Below, piece after piece: positions 42,713 through 51,177 of a stretch of 64,000 nt of DNA; position 1 is the first letter of the stretch; each line of letters starts with the position of its first letter. The notes under the pieces are model-generated. The model saw nothing but the letters and a program-made list of their open reading frames with translations, ran no database searches and was not told where the DNA came from. Position numbers and translations under genes: made by a program. Source of the DNA: Streptomyces populi (lineage in GTDB: Bacteria > Actinomycetota > Actinomycetes > Streptomycetales > Streptomycetaceae); assembly GCF_002911015.1 (NCBI RefSeq), contig NZ_KZ626843.1:118209-182208 (forward strand). The letters are read 5' to 3'.

Positions 42713-43549
42713 ATGGCAGAGCGCCCGGAACGCAAGCCCCGGAAGCCCCACTCCGCGAAGGTCGTGCGGACCGAGCGGCTGACCCCTCACATGCAGCGGG
42801 TGGTGCTGGGCGGCGACACTCTCGCGGACTTCGCCACGAGCGGCAGAACCGACCACTACGTGAAGCTGCTCTTCGGCCCCCCGGGTGTCACCTATCCCGA
42901 GCCCTTCGACCTGGAGCGCGTCCGCGAGGAGTTCCCGCGCGAGCAGTGGCCGGTGACCCGGACCTACACCGTGCGCGCCTGGGACCCCGAGACGCGCGAG
43001 CTGTCCCTGGACTTCGTGGTGCACGGGGACGAAGGACTCGCCGGGCCGTGGGCCCTTCGGGCACAGCCGGGCGAGGTCGTCCGGTTCATGGGACCCGGTG
43101 GCGCGTACGCGCCCGACCCGAGCGCCGACTGGCACCTGCTCGCCGGTGACGAGAGCGCGCTGCCCGCGATCGCCGCCGCGCTGGAGTCCCTGCCCGACGC
43201 CGCCGCGGTCCGCGCCTTCGTCGAGGTCTCCGGGCCCGAGGAGGAGCAGAAGATCGACTCCGACGCGGAGATCGTCTGGCTGTACCGCGGCGACCGGCCC
43301 GTCGGCGCGGCCCTGGTGGAGGCCGTACGAGCCCTGGAGTTCCCGGAGGGCCGGGTGCACGCGTTCGTGCACGGCGAGGCGGGCTTCGTGAAGGAGCTGC
43401 GCGGACTGCTGCGGGTCGAGCGCCAGATTCCGCGCGAGGACCTGTCCATCTCCGGCTACTGGCGTCTCGGCCACAACGAGGACGGGTGGCAGGCCTCGAA
43501 GCGCGAGTGGAACGCCAAGGTGGAGGCCGAGCAGGAGGCCCCGGCCTAG
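42713..43549 (+). CDS. Siderophore-interacting flavoprotein reductase (SIP family)
   Basis: 278 residues, AGGAGG upstream. FAD-binding domain (about 15-130): KVVRTERLTPHMQRVVLGGD, VTRTYTVRAWDPETRELSLD, FVVHGDEGLAGPWALRA. SIP NAD(P)H-binding domain to the end: LLAGDESALPAIAAALESLP, FVHGEAGFVKELRGLLR, ISGYWRLGHNEDGWQASK. It reduces ferric siderophores in the cytoplasm to release iron. The iron box just upstream means repression when iron is plentiful. Confidence 0.94.
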   Translation: MAERPERKPRKPHSAKVVRTERLTPHMQRVVLGGDTLADFATSGRTDHYVKLLFGPPGVTYPEPFDLERVREEFPREQWPVTRTYTVRAWDPETRELSLDFVVHGDEGLAGPWALRAQPGEVVRFMGPGGAYAPDPSADWHLLAGDESALPAIAAALESLPDAAAVRAFVEVSGPEEEQKIDSDAEIVWLYRGDRPVGAALVEAVRALEFPEGRVHAFVHGEAGFVKELRGLLRVERQIPREDLSISGYWRLGHNEDGWQASKREWNAKVEAEQEAPA

Positions 43550-43576
43550 ACATCGGCCACTCCCCCCGCCGTATCC

Positions 43577-43609
43577 GGAGGCGGACCCGCACCACGCGGG
43601 TCCGCCTCC
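43577..43609 (+). terminator. 14-bp perfect hairpin after the SIP gene
   Basis: Arms 43577-43590 and 43596-43609 pair perfectly around ACCAC, 28 bp past the SIP stop codon. Confidence 0.85.
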
Positions 43610-43694
43610 CGGCGTTTGCGCGGGCCGCGGCCGCGTGAGGAATTGGGCCCGTCGCCGACACGGCCGTGACACGCGGGCGAAACAGGGTCTCCCT

Positions 43695-43718
43695 AATTTC
43701 TGTCGTCCGACAGGAATT
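43695..43718. promoter_or_regulatory. TetR-type operator 1 (upstream of APC permease)
   Basis: AATTTCTGTCG (43695-43705), TC, CGACAGGAATT (43708-43718): 11-base arms with one mismatch. CCCTAATTTCTGTCG is identical to the site at 51966-51978 upstream of the carboxylase operon. It lies 35 bp before the permease start codon. Confidence 0.8.
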
Positions 43719-43752
43719 CCGACCGCCCTTCGCGCCGAAGGCAGGTGCCGCC

Positions 43753-45303
43753 GTGACCACCACCGCCCCCTCCGACGTACGCCCCGATCCGCCCGTCTCC
43801 CCGGACGACCGCTCCCTGTCCGAGTTCGGCTACCGCCAGGAGCTGCACCGCAGCCTCGGCCGGTACGCCTCGTTCGCCGCCGGGTTCTCCTTCATCTCGG
43901 TCCTCACCACGGTCTTCCAGTTCTTCGCCTTCGGGTACGCGTTCGGCGGCCCGGTCTTCTTCTGGACCTGGCCGGCCGTGTTCGCCGGCCAGCTGGCGGT
44001 CGCCGCGTGCTTCGCGGAACTCGCCGCGCGCTACCCGATCTCCGGCGCGATCTACCAGTGGTCCTCACGCCTGTCGAACCCCTCTTTCGGCTGGTTCGCC
44101 GGCTGGATCATGGTGATCGGACAGATCGTGGTGGTCGCCGCGGCGGCCATGGCCCTTCAGACGGTCCTGCCGGCGATCTGGTCCGGCTTCCAGCTGATCG
44201 GCGACGACCCGGCCCCGACCAGCCCCGACGGCGCCGCCAACGCGGCCGTCCTGGGCGTCGCCCTGCTCGCGCTGACCACGCTGGTGAACGTCCTCGACAA
44301 CCGCGTGATGTCCGCGGTCAACCGGATCGGCGTCACCGCCGAGATCATCGGCGCCGTCCTGATCATCGTGCTGCTGTTCACCCACTCCGAGCGCTCCCCC
44401 GGCATCACCTTCCACACCGGCGCCGGCACGGGCGGCCTGTTCGGGGCGCTGATGGTGGGCTCGTTCATGGCCGCGTACGTGATGATCGGCTTCGACAGCG
44501 CCGGGGAGATGAGCGAGGAGACCCACCACCCGAGGCGCACCGCGCCCCGGACGATCCTCACCGCGCTCGGCGCGGCGGGCCTGCTCGGCGGACTGATCGT
44601 GCTCGGCGGACTGCTCGCCGCCCCGAGCCTGACCGACGGCAGGCTGGGCGTCGAGGGACTGAGCTACGTCCTGACCAGCAGCCTCGGCGACGGGGTCGGC
44701 CGGGCACTGCTCGCCGACGTGGTGGTGGCCGTCGCGGTGGCGACCCTGGCGATCCAGACCGCCGCCGGCCGCATGCTCTTCTCGATGGCCCGCGACGGCC
44801 GGCTCCCCCTCTCCGGGCGGCTCGCGAAGGTCGACCCGAGGACCGGCATGCCGAACGCCCCCGCCCTGGTCGTCGGCGTCCTCGCGGCGGCCCTGCTGCT
44901 CCTGGACCTCGCCTCCCCGGACGCGTTCCTGGCGATCGGGACCACCTGCATCGCGATGCTGTACCTCGCGTACGCGATGGTCACCGGACCGCTGCTGGTG
45001 CGCCGGCTGCGCGGGCGCCTCACCGCGGACGGCACCGACGAGACGGGCGCCCCGCTCTTCTCCCTGGGCCGCTGGGGTGCCCCCGTCAACGTGCTCGCCC
45101 TCGGCTACGGCCTGTTCATGACGGTCAACCTGGCCTGGCCGCGGGCCGCGGTGTACGACCCGGCGGGCGGACACTGGTACTTCCGCTGGTTCACCGTGCT
45201 CTTCCTCGTCGTGACGCTGGCCGTGGGAGCGGGGTACCGGGCGTACGCGGCGCGGGCGGCGAAGGCACGGGCGCCCGAAGCGGCCGGGGCCTCGTACGCT
45301 TGA
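43753..45303 (+). CDS. APC-superfamily permease, probably for urea/guanidine-type compounds
   Basis: 516 residues from GTG 43753; an earlier in-frame start (43666) would put the operator inside the gene. Twelve or so hydrophobic segments with APC motifs: GYRQELHRSLGRYASFAAGF, YPISGAIYQWSSRLSNPSFG, GFDSAGEMSEETHHPRRTAP, QTAAGRMLFSMARDGRLPLS. The closest annotated group is the urea-carboxylase-linked amino-acid permeases (inferred from memory and from the shared operator). Substrate not proven. The pseudouridine synthase gene follows 3 bp after it, so it may be read through. Confidence 0.85.
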   Translation: MTTTAPSDVRPDPPVSPDDRSLSEFGYRQELHRSLGRYASFAAGFSFISVLTTVFQFFAFGYAFGGPVFFWTWPAVFAGQLAVAACFAELAARYPISGAIYQWSSRLSNPSFGWFAGWIMVIGQIVVVAAAAMALQTVLPAIWSGFQLIGDDPAPTSPDGAANAAVLGVALLALTTLVNVLDNRVMSAVNRIGVTAEIIGAVLIIVLLFTHSERSPGITFHTGAGTGGLFGALMVGSFMAAYVMIGFDSAGEMSEETHHPRRTAPRTILTALGAAGLLGGLIVLGGLLAAPSLTDGRLGVEGLSYVLTSSLGDGVGRALLADVVVAVAVATLAIQTAAGRMLFSMARDGRLPLSGRLAKVDPRTGMPNAPALVVGVLAAALLLLDLASPDAFLAIGTTCIAMLYLAYAMVTGPLLVRRLRGRLTADGTDETGAPLFSLGRWGAPVNVLALGYGLFMTVNLAWPRAAVYDPAGGHWYFRWFTVLFLVVTLAVGAGYRAYAARAAKARAPEAAGASYA

Positions 45304-45306
45304 CCG

Positions 45307-46266
45307 GTGAGACGCAAGCCCCGGATCCCGCCCGCTCCCCTCCCGCAGCGCCACGGGGTCGACCCCGTGCGGATCAGACTGCCGCGCGAGGGGAGCTGGG
45401 CCACCGCGCGGGCGTATCTGGTGGACCGGCTCGCGGCGGGCGACGGAGTCATCGACACGATGATCGGCGAGGGGCTGATCGTCCGCGAGGACGGCCGGCC
45501 GCTGACCGTCGAGGCCGCCTACGCGCCGGGGATGTTCCTGTGGTTCCACCGCGAACTGCCCGACGAGGAACCGGTGCCGTTCCCGCTCGAGGTGGTGTAC
45601 CGGGACGACCACATCGTCGTCGCCGACAAGCCGCACTTCCTGGCCACCACACCGCGCGGCAGCCATGTCGCCGAGACGGCCCTCGCCCGGCTGCGCCGGG
45701 ACCTCGGTCTGCCGGAGCTGGGCGCGGCGCACCGTCTCGACCGGCTGACCGCGGGGCTCGTGCTGTTCACCGTACGGCCCGGGGAACGGGGCGCGTACCA
45801 GTCGCTGTTCCGCGACCGGCTGGTCGGCAAGGAGTACGAGGCCGTGGCGCCGTACGACGCCGCTCTCTCCCTGCCGCGCACGGTCAGCAGCCGCATCCTC
45901 AAGGAGCGCGGGGTGATGGCCGCGCGGGAGGTGGAGGGCGAGCCGAACGCGGTCACCGGGATCGGGCTGGCCGAGCGCCGGGGCGGGCTGGCGCGCTACC
46001 GGCTGACCCCCCGCACCGGGCAGACCCATCAGCTCCGGGTGCACATGAGCACGTTGGGCGTGCCCATCCTCGGCGATCCGCTGTACCCGGTGGTGACCGG
46101 GCCGGTGCCGGCCGGAGACTTCCGGCGTCCGCTGCAACTGCTGGCGCGGACACTGGAGTTCACCGATCCGGTCACCGGCCGGGAGCATCGGTTCGTCAGC
46201 GGACGGACGCTGGGGGCGTGGACCTCGCACGACGCCTGGTCGGCCGGGGGGACCGGACAGCCGTAG
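45307..46266 (+). CDS. RluA-family RNA pseudouridine synthase
   Basis: 319 residues from GTG 45307. Catalytic Asp in LGAAHRLDRLTAGLVLFTVR, Tyr/Lys regions RDRLVGKEYEAVAP, and the family end motif RTGQTHQLRVHMSTLGVPIL. Upstream part (about 1-90) carries the S4-like or short RNA-binding region. It isomerises uridine to pseudouridine in rRNA or tRNA. It begins 3 bp past the permease stop, so it could fall under the same TetR control, which would be unexpected for its role; a promoter inside the permease end is also possible. Confidence 0.9.
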   Translation: MRRKPRIPPAPLPQRHGVDPVRIRLPREGSWATARAYLVDRLAAGDGVIDTMIGEGLIVREDGRPLTVEAAYAPGMFLWFHRELPDEEPVPFPLEVVYRDDHIVVADKPHFLATTPRGSHVAETALARLRRDLGLPELGAAHRLDRLTAGLVLFTVRPGERGAYQSLFRDRLVGKEYEAVAPYDAALSLPRTVSSRILKERGVMAAREVEGEPNAVTGIGLAERRGGLARYRLTPRTGQTHQLRVHMSTLGVPILGDPLYPVVTGPVPAGDFRRPLQLLARTLEFTDPVTGREHRFVSGRTLGAWTSHDAWSAGGTGQP

Positions 46267-46288
46267 GCCCGCCACCGGCCCCGGGGGA

Positions 46289-47773
46289 TCAGTGGCCGCG
46301 CCACCAGCGCAGCAGGCGCTGCCAGGCGCCCGGGCGTCCGGCAGGTCCGGGAGCGGCCGGTGCGGGCGCGGGGGCGGCGGGCCCCGGTGCGGGCGCGGCC
46401 GGGGCCGTGTCCTCGGTGGTCACCTGCCAGGGGGCCCGCTGGGAGGGCAGCGCGCGCACGGACGGCCGTTGCGTGACGTCCTGGGTCGGCTTGGGCTCGA
46501 ACCGCACGGGCAGATCGACGAGGTGGCGCGAGGACATGGTGCTCCGCCAGCGCAGGTCGCTCTCGTCGCAGTCGAGTTCGACGTCCGGCAGCCGCAGCAG
46601 CAGGGCGTCGACGCCGACGTCGGCGATGGCACGGCCGATGTCCTGCCCCGGGCACTCGTGGGGGCCGCCGCCGAAGGCGAGGTGGGAGCGGTTGCCCTGC
46701 ATGCTCGCCGCCAGGTCGGGGCGGATGCGGGGGTCGACGTTGCCGGGCGCGATCCCGAACAGCAGTCCGTCACCCTTGCGGATGCACTGGCCGCCCAGCT
46801 CCGTGTCCTGTTTGGCGAAGTAGCCGAGGACGGCACTGAAGGGCGGCTCGTTCCACAGGGACTGCTCGACCGCCTCGGGCACGGTCATCTGCCCGCCGTT
46901 GAGCTGGGCGCGGAAGCGCGGGTCGGTGAGCAGCATGCGCAGCACGTTGGCGATGAGGTTGGCGGTGGCCTCGTAGGCGGCGAGCAGGACGAGCCGCAGG
47001 TGCTGGGCCACCTCGTCGTCGGTGAGCCGTGCGGGGTGGTTGATGAGGTGGGTGGTGAAGTCGTCCTCGGGCTCGGCACGGCGCCGCAGGGTGTGCTGGG
47101 TCAGCACGCTCATGACGTACTCGTTGCTGGCGATGGCCGTGTCGGTGCCCTTGAGCAGGTCGCGGCTGGCGTGCACCATGCGGTCGTTGTAGTCCTCGGG
47201 CATGCCGATGATCTCGCAGAGCACGGACATCGGCAGGTGTTCGGCGAACTGTCCCACCAGGTCGGCCTTGCCGAGCGGGCAGAACGCGTTGACCAGGCGC
47301 TGCGTGGCGCGGTTGATGTAGCGGCGCAGGCTGCGGAAGTCGATGGTGGTCATCGCGCCGGTGACGGCGCCGCGCAGTCTGAGGTGCTCGTCGCCCTCGG
47401 CGTGGGAGCAGATGGGCTGCCAGGCGATGTGGGGGGCGAGCGGATGGTCCGCTCCCGCCGAGCCGTCCTGGACGGCGGTCCACAGCCGGCTGTCGCGCGT
47501 GTAGTGGGAGGGGGTGCTGATCATGTGCAGGTTCTCGGCGTGACCGAGGACCACCCAGATCGGCACGTCGTCGTGCAGCGACACGGGTGCCACGGGACCG
47601 TGTTCGGCGCGCAGCTTCTCGTACAGCGCGCCCAGGTCCTCGGCCTCGGGCCCGTGGAGGCGACGCAGTCCGCCCGGACCGACGCCGGGTCCGACGGCAT
47701 GGGCGGGGCAGCCGGGCGGGGGTCCGAACGCGGGTTCTTCCGTACCTGCGGGGGAATGGGATTCGGTCGTCAC
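46289..47773 (-). CDS. Cytochrome P450 of the CYP157 type, lacking the ExxR motif
   Basis: 494 residues from GTG 47773 (GGAGCG upstream). The heme site is intact: HLAFGGGPHECPGQDIGRAI with Cys374. The I-helix is LLAAYEATANLIANVLRML, without the usual AGxDT. In the K-helix the residues are E303-Q-S-L-W307 in place of ExxR, a feature known for CYP157 enzymes. A Pro/Ala-rich tail (about 445-480) and a basic Trp-rich end (WQRLLRWWRGH) follow, suggesting contact with the membrane or a partner. Lies 77 bp after the conservon GTPase gene on the same strand. The substrate is unknown; whether it oxidises anything is open. Confidence 0.88.
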   Translation of the reverse strand: MTTESHSPAGTEEPAFGPPPGCPAHAVGPGVGPGGLRRLHGPEAEDLGALYEKLRAEHGPVAPVSLHDDVPIWVVLGHAENLHMISTPSHYTRDSRLWTAVQDGSAGADHPLAPHIAWQPICSHAEGDEHLRLRGAVTGAMTTIDFRSLRRYINRATQRLVNAFCPLGKADLVGQFAEHLPMSVLCEIIGMPEDYNDRMVHASRDLLKGTDTAIASNEYVMSVLTQHTLRRRAEPEDDFTTHLINHPARLTDDEVAQHLRLVLLAAYEATANLIANVLRMLLTDPRFRAQLNGGQMTVPEAVEQSLWNEPPFSAVLGYFAKQDTELGGQCIRKGDGLLFGIAPGNVDPRIRPDLAASMQGNRSHLAFGGGPHECPGQDIGRAIADVGVDALLLRLPDVELDCDESDLRWRSTMSSRHLVDLPVRFEPKPTQDVTQRPSVRALPSQRAPWQVTTEDTAPAAPAPGPAAPAPAPAAPGPAGRPGAWQRLLRWWRGH

Positions 47774-47849
47774 AGTGATCGCTCCGAAGCTCAAATACGT
47801 TCTATGGGTGGGCAGTTGGCGTACGGATGCCGTATTCACCGTACGGCGT

Positions 47850-48470
47850 TCAGCTGCGCGTGGACGTCATCGCCAGGGAATGCAGGAACCGCATCAGGGT
47901 CATCAGGGTGTCGCGGCTCGACGCCCTGCGGCGGGCGTCGCACCGCACGATCGGGATCTCCTCGGGCAGGTCGAGCGCGGCCCGCAGGTCCTCGACCGGG
48001 TACCGGGGCGCGTCGGGGAACTCGTTCGTCGCGACGACGAACGGGACGCCGCGTTCCTCCAGGCGTCCGATCACGTCGAAGCCGGCTTCCAGCCGGCGGG
48101 TGTCGACCAGGACGACCGCGCCGAGCGCTCCCTCGAACAGGCCGTTCCACAGGAACCAGAAACGCTCCTGGCCGGGAGTGCCGAACAGGTAGAGCACCAG
48201 CTGGTCCGTCAGGGAGATCCGGCCGAAGTCCATGGCCACGGTGGTGGCCGTCTTGGTCTCGGCCCCGTAGTCGTCGTCGACTCCGATGCCGGCCTGCGTC
48301 ATGGTCTCCTCGGTCGTCAGCGGCCTGATCTCGCTGACGGAGCCCACCATGGTCGTCTTGCCGACCCCGAAGCCGCCCACGATCACGATCTTCACCGCCG
48401 CCTGCGCGGTGTGCGGGAGGTGGTCCCCGGCGCGAGGGCCCGTGACGGTGTCAGAGCTTTTGAAGTCCAT
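47850..48470 (-). CDS. cvnD: Conservon small GTP-binding protein (CvnD)
   Basis: 206 residues. P-loop IVIVGGFGVGKTTMVGSVSE; switch-II-like LFGTPGQERFWFLWNGLFEG; the specificity position reads VATNEF rather than NKxD; then an end helix with basic residues. This Ras/Rab-like protein is the D component of conservons, multi-gene signalling units found in many copies in Streptomyces. Its start overlaps the cvnC end by 20 bp. Thought to switch downstream of the sensor kinase; partners are the other conservon proteins. Confidence 0.92.
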   Translation of the reverse strand: MDFKSSDTVTGPRAGDHLPHTAQAAVKIVIVGGFGVGKTTMVGSVSEIRPLTTEETMTQAGIGVDDDYGAETKTATTVAMDFGRISLTDQLVLYLFGTPGQERFWFLWNGLFEGALGAVVLVDTRRLEAGFDVIGRLEERGVPFVVATNEFPDAPRYPVEDLRAALDLPEEIPIVRCDARRRASSRDTLMTLMRFLHSLAMTSTRS

Positions 48471-48900
48471 GCATCACCGCTTCGAGGAGGGAACGGTCGG
48501 GGAGCGCCTGACGGGCGATCGGGGCGCGCGCCCGTACCAGTCCGGCCGCCAGCAGCTCGGTGAGCAGGACGGTCACCACGCTGAACGGCAGATGGAGATA
48601 GGCCGAGATCTCGGCCACGGACAAGGGGGTCCCGCACAGCCGCAGCAGTGCCGTCTGCTCCGGCTGGATGCCGGGCGGCGGCACGGCGGCACGCGCCACG
48701 ACCAGCGTGACCAGGTCGACCTCGGCCCGGTCGGTGTCCTCGCCGCCGCCCGTGAGCACGTACAGGCGTTCCGGGTTCCGCGGTCCGTCCCGGCCCTCCT
48801 CCCCCTCGGAGCCTTCCGGGTGCGCGAGCGGGGACGGGGGTGCGGGAGGTTCCGGGGGCCGCTCCCTGGGCCGGCGCCGTCGTCGTTGCGGAGGAGTCAT
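48451..48900 (-). CDS. cvnC: Conservon DUF742 protein (CvnC)
   Basis: 149 residues. An Arg/Pro-rich N-terminal extension (about 1-40) is followed by DUF742: RLYVLTGGGEDTDRAEVDLV, LRLCGTPLSVAEISAYLHLP, VVTVLLTELLAAGLVRARAP, with a winged-helix-like layout. C component of the conservon. ATGA overlap with cvnB and 20-bp overlap with cvnD point to strict co-expression. Confidence 0.9.
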   Translation of the reverse strand: MTPPQRRRRRPRERPPEPPAPPSPLAHPEGSEGEEGRDGPRNPERLYVLTGGGEDTDRAEVDLVTLVVARAAVPPPGIQPEQTALLRLCGTPLSVAEISAYLHLPFSVVTVLLTELLAAGLVRARAPIARQALPDRSLLEAVMHGLQKL

Positions 48901-49304
48901 ACGGTCTGCCCGTTGCGGCGGGGCGGACTCGTGAGATGGGCGCCGATCCGTACGACGAGGTCGCGCATGCGGTTGCTCATCAGCCCGGGTTCCGCGGTCT
49001 GGTCGGCGAGCACGGCGAGGTAGGCGTTGGGTCCCGCCGACATCAGGTAGAAGTAGCCGCCGTCGATCTCGATGAGGACCATCCGCATCCGGCCGTCGCT
49101 CCTGGGGATCTCGCCCGCGACGGCTCCCGCGAGGCTCTGCAGGCCCGCGCAGGCGGCGGCGACCCGGTCGGCCGCGTCCGGGTCGCCGCCGTAGCGGGCG
49201 ATGCGCAGTCCGTCGGCGGAGAGCACCACGATCTGCTGGATGCCCGGCACTCCGTCGGCGAGTTCCTTGAGCATCCAGTCGAAGTTGGCTCGCTGCTGGA
49301 TCAC
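48897..49304 (-). CDS. cvnB: Conservon roadblock/LC7 protein (CvnB)
   Basis: 135 residues from GTG 49304, which overlaps the cvnA stop (GTGA). Roadblock/LC7 fold: NFDWMLKELADGVPGIQQIV, VLSADGLRIARYGGDPDAAD, LIEIDGGYFYLMSAGPNAYL. B component of the conservon, expected to act as a GTPase-activating or scaffold dimer with CvnD by analogy to MglB/MglA. The frame's upstream extension runs antiparallel to nothing meaningful and is not coding. Confidence 0.92.
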   Translation of the reverse strand: MIQQRANFDWMLKELADGVPGIQQIVVLSADGLRIARYGGDPDAADRVAAACAGLQSLAGAVAGEIPRSDGRMRMVLIEIDGGYFYLMSAGPNAYLAVLADQTAEPGLMSNRMRDLVVRIGAHLTSPPRRNGQTV

Positions 49305-50875
49305 TTGAGGTCCCCCTCGTCGTCGGCCTCGGCAGGGGCCGGCTGGTCGTCCGTGCTGGACGCGGTCGGGTCCGGGTCGTCCTTGAGCCCGTTCATGAAC
49401 GCCTCGACCCACAGCCCGGGTCCGGGCTCCTTCTCCTGCGGCCCGGGGCCGGGTTCCCACGGGGCGGCGCCGGCGGCCTCCTGCTCGGCGCGCGCCTCGG
49501 CGTACCGCCGGCTCAGCGGGACCTTCATCCGGCTGCGGCGCTGCGGAAGACCGCCCGGCGTCCATTCCGTGACGACCGGGACGTCGTCCTCGCGGGGGTC
49601 GTCGCCGGAGGAGGGGACGCGGGGCCCGGTGGTGGGCTTGCGCTTCTTGGGCTTGCGCGCCGGGCCCGCGACACCGCCGTTGTCGATGCCGGCCACGGCG
49701 CCGGCCCCGATGCCGTGCGCGAGGCCGGGGGCGAAGTCGGTGGTGAGCATGGAGCGCGGTGCGACGAGGACGGCGCGGACACCGCCGTACGCGGACTGCC
49801 GCAGCGACACCTGCATGCCGTACATCTGGGCGAGCCGTCCGACGACGGCCATGCCGAGCCGGGGCGCCTGGCCCATGACGTTCGGGTCGACGCCCGCCGC
49901 GGCCAGCCGGAGCAGTTCCTCGATCCTGCCGCGGGCCTCGTCGCTGAGGCTGACGCCGCCGTCCTCGATCTCGATGGCGATGCCGGTCTGCACCTCGATG
50001 GCGGTGACGTGCACCTTGGTGTGCGGCGGCGAGTACCGGGTGGCGTTGTCCAGGAGCTCGGCCAGGGCGTGGATGAGCGGTTCGACGGAGACGCCGTCGA
50101 CGGCGATGTCGACGATGTTGTGCAGTTCGATGCGCCGGTACTCCAGGATGCGGGACATCGCGCCGCGCAGCACGCTGAACAGCGGTACGGGTTCGGGCCA
50201 CCGGCGTCCGGGACGGCCGCCGCCGAGCACGGCGATGGAGTCGGCGAGTCGGCCGATCAGCGCGGTTCCGTGGTCGATGCGCAGCAGGTCGTCGAAGACC
50301 TCGGGGTTGCGCCCGTGGTCCTCCTCCATCTCGCGGAGTTCGTTGTTCTGCTGGTGGACGATGGCCTGGACGCGCCGGGCGATGTTGACGAAGGAGCGCT
50401 GGGCGGCGTCACGCGTCGACTCCTCGGCGTCGATGATCTTGAGCAGTGTCTTCAGCAGTTCCTTCTGGGACTCGGGGATCTCGTGGAGGTCCGGGGTGTC
50501 GCGGCCCAGGGTGCGGACGACCTCCGCGGGGGAGTCCCCGTCGTGCAGCCGGTCGATCGCGTAGGGCAGGACCTCCCGGGTGAAACGCACGGTCTCCCGG
50601 TCGTGCTCGGCGACGCGCCGTTCCAGGGAGGCGGTGCGGCGCGCGAGGTCGGCGCGCAGTTCCCGGGCGACGCGGCCGCGGCGGACGGCCTCGCCGCCGA
50701 CCGCCACGACCAGCAGCGTGGCGAGGCCGCCGCACAGGGCGACCGCGCCCCGGGCCGGCTCCGTCACCGCGGCGACGGCGGCGGCGGTGGCCGCCGCCAT
50801 CAGGACGGCCGGCAGCAACAGCACGCGCGCGTAGGGAAGTTCACTCTCACCGGGAGGCGACTGAACACTCACCAT
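49301..50875 (-). CDS. cvnA: Conservon sensor histidine kinase-like protein (CvnA)
   Basis: 524 residues. Two hydrophobic segments at about 16-62 form a short transmembrane hairpin. A helical region with a candidate phospho-His (RRVQAIVHQQNNELREMEED) and an HATPase_c domain (about 240-370; LAELLDNATRYSPPHTKV, then VMGQAPRLGMAVVGRLAQMY) follow, and then a disordered C-terminal tail of about 140 residues. A component of the conservon. The cytoplasmic ATPase-like domain has the N-box; the usual linker to a response regulator is absent, as in other conservons. Overlaps cvnB. Confidence 0.92.
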   Translation of the reverse strand: MVSVQSPPGESELPYARVLLLPAVLMAAATAAAVAAVTEPARGAVALCGGLATLLVVAVGGEAVRRGRVARELRADLARRTASLERRVAEHDRETVRFTREVLPYAIDRLHDGDSPAEVVRTLGRDTPDLHEIPESQKELLKTLLKIIDAEESTRDAAQRSFVNIARRVQAIVHQQNNELREMEEDHGRNPEVFDDLLRIDHGTALIGRLADSIAVLGGGRPGRRWPEPVPLFSVLRGAMSRILEYRRIELHNIVDIAVDGVSVEPLIHALAELLDNATRYSPPHTKVHVTAIEVQTGIAIEIEDGGVSLSDEARGRIEELLRLAAAGVDPNVMGQAPRLGMAVVGRLAQMYGMQVSLRQSAYGGVRAVLVAPRSMLTTDFAPGLAHGIGAGAVAGIDNGGVAGPARKPKKRKPTTGPRVPSSGDDPREDDVPVVTEWTPGGLPQRRSRMKVPLSRRYAEARAEQEAAGAAPWEPGPGPQEKEPGPGLWVEAFMNGLKDDPDPTASSTDDQPAPAEADDEGDLK

Positions 50876-51177
50876 GTATGCCCTCTGAGACAGGTCGGCC
50901 GGAGTGGGGGAGATTTACGGGGGAAGCGTCACGGATCGGACGAGCCGAACCGGATCTTCGGAACCTTTGGGAACAAGCGCACGAATACATCCCAACTCGG
51001 TGCGCCGCGGGCGAGCCTAGTCCGACCGGATCATCGCCGTGTCATATTCGGCAAGCACCTGAAACCGCCCATGGGGCTGGAGTAGCCTCGGCTCCATTTG
51101 CACGCTGCGCCCCCACTCGCACACGATGCGTGACGGCGTGCGGGCGCGCGGGAGCACGGTGACGACGGCCCGGATCC
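50876..51177. other. Conservon promoter region
   Basis: About 300 bp between cvnA and the TetR gene. It must hold the conservon promoter. Hexamers resembling ATGACA and GACTAG about 150 bp before the cvnA start are weak candidates. No hairpin of note was seen. Confidence 0.4.
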
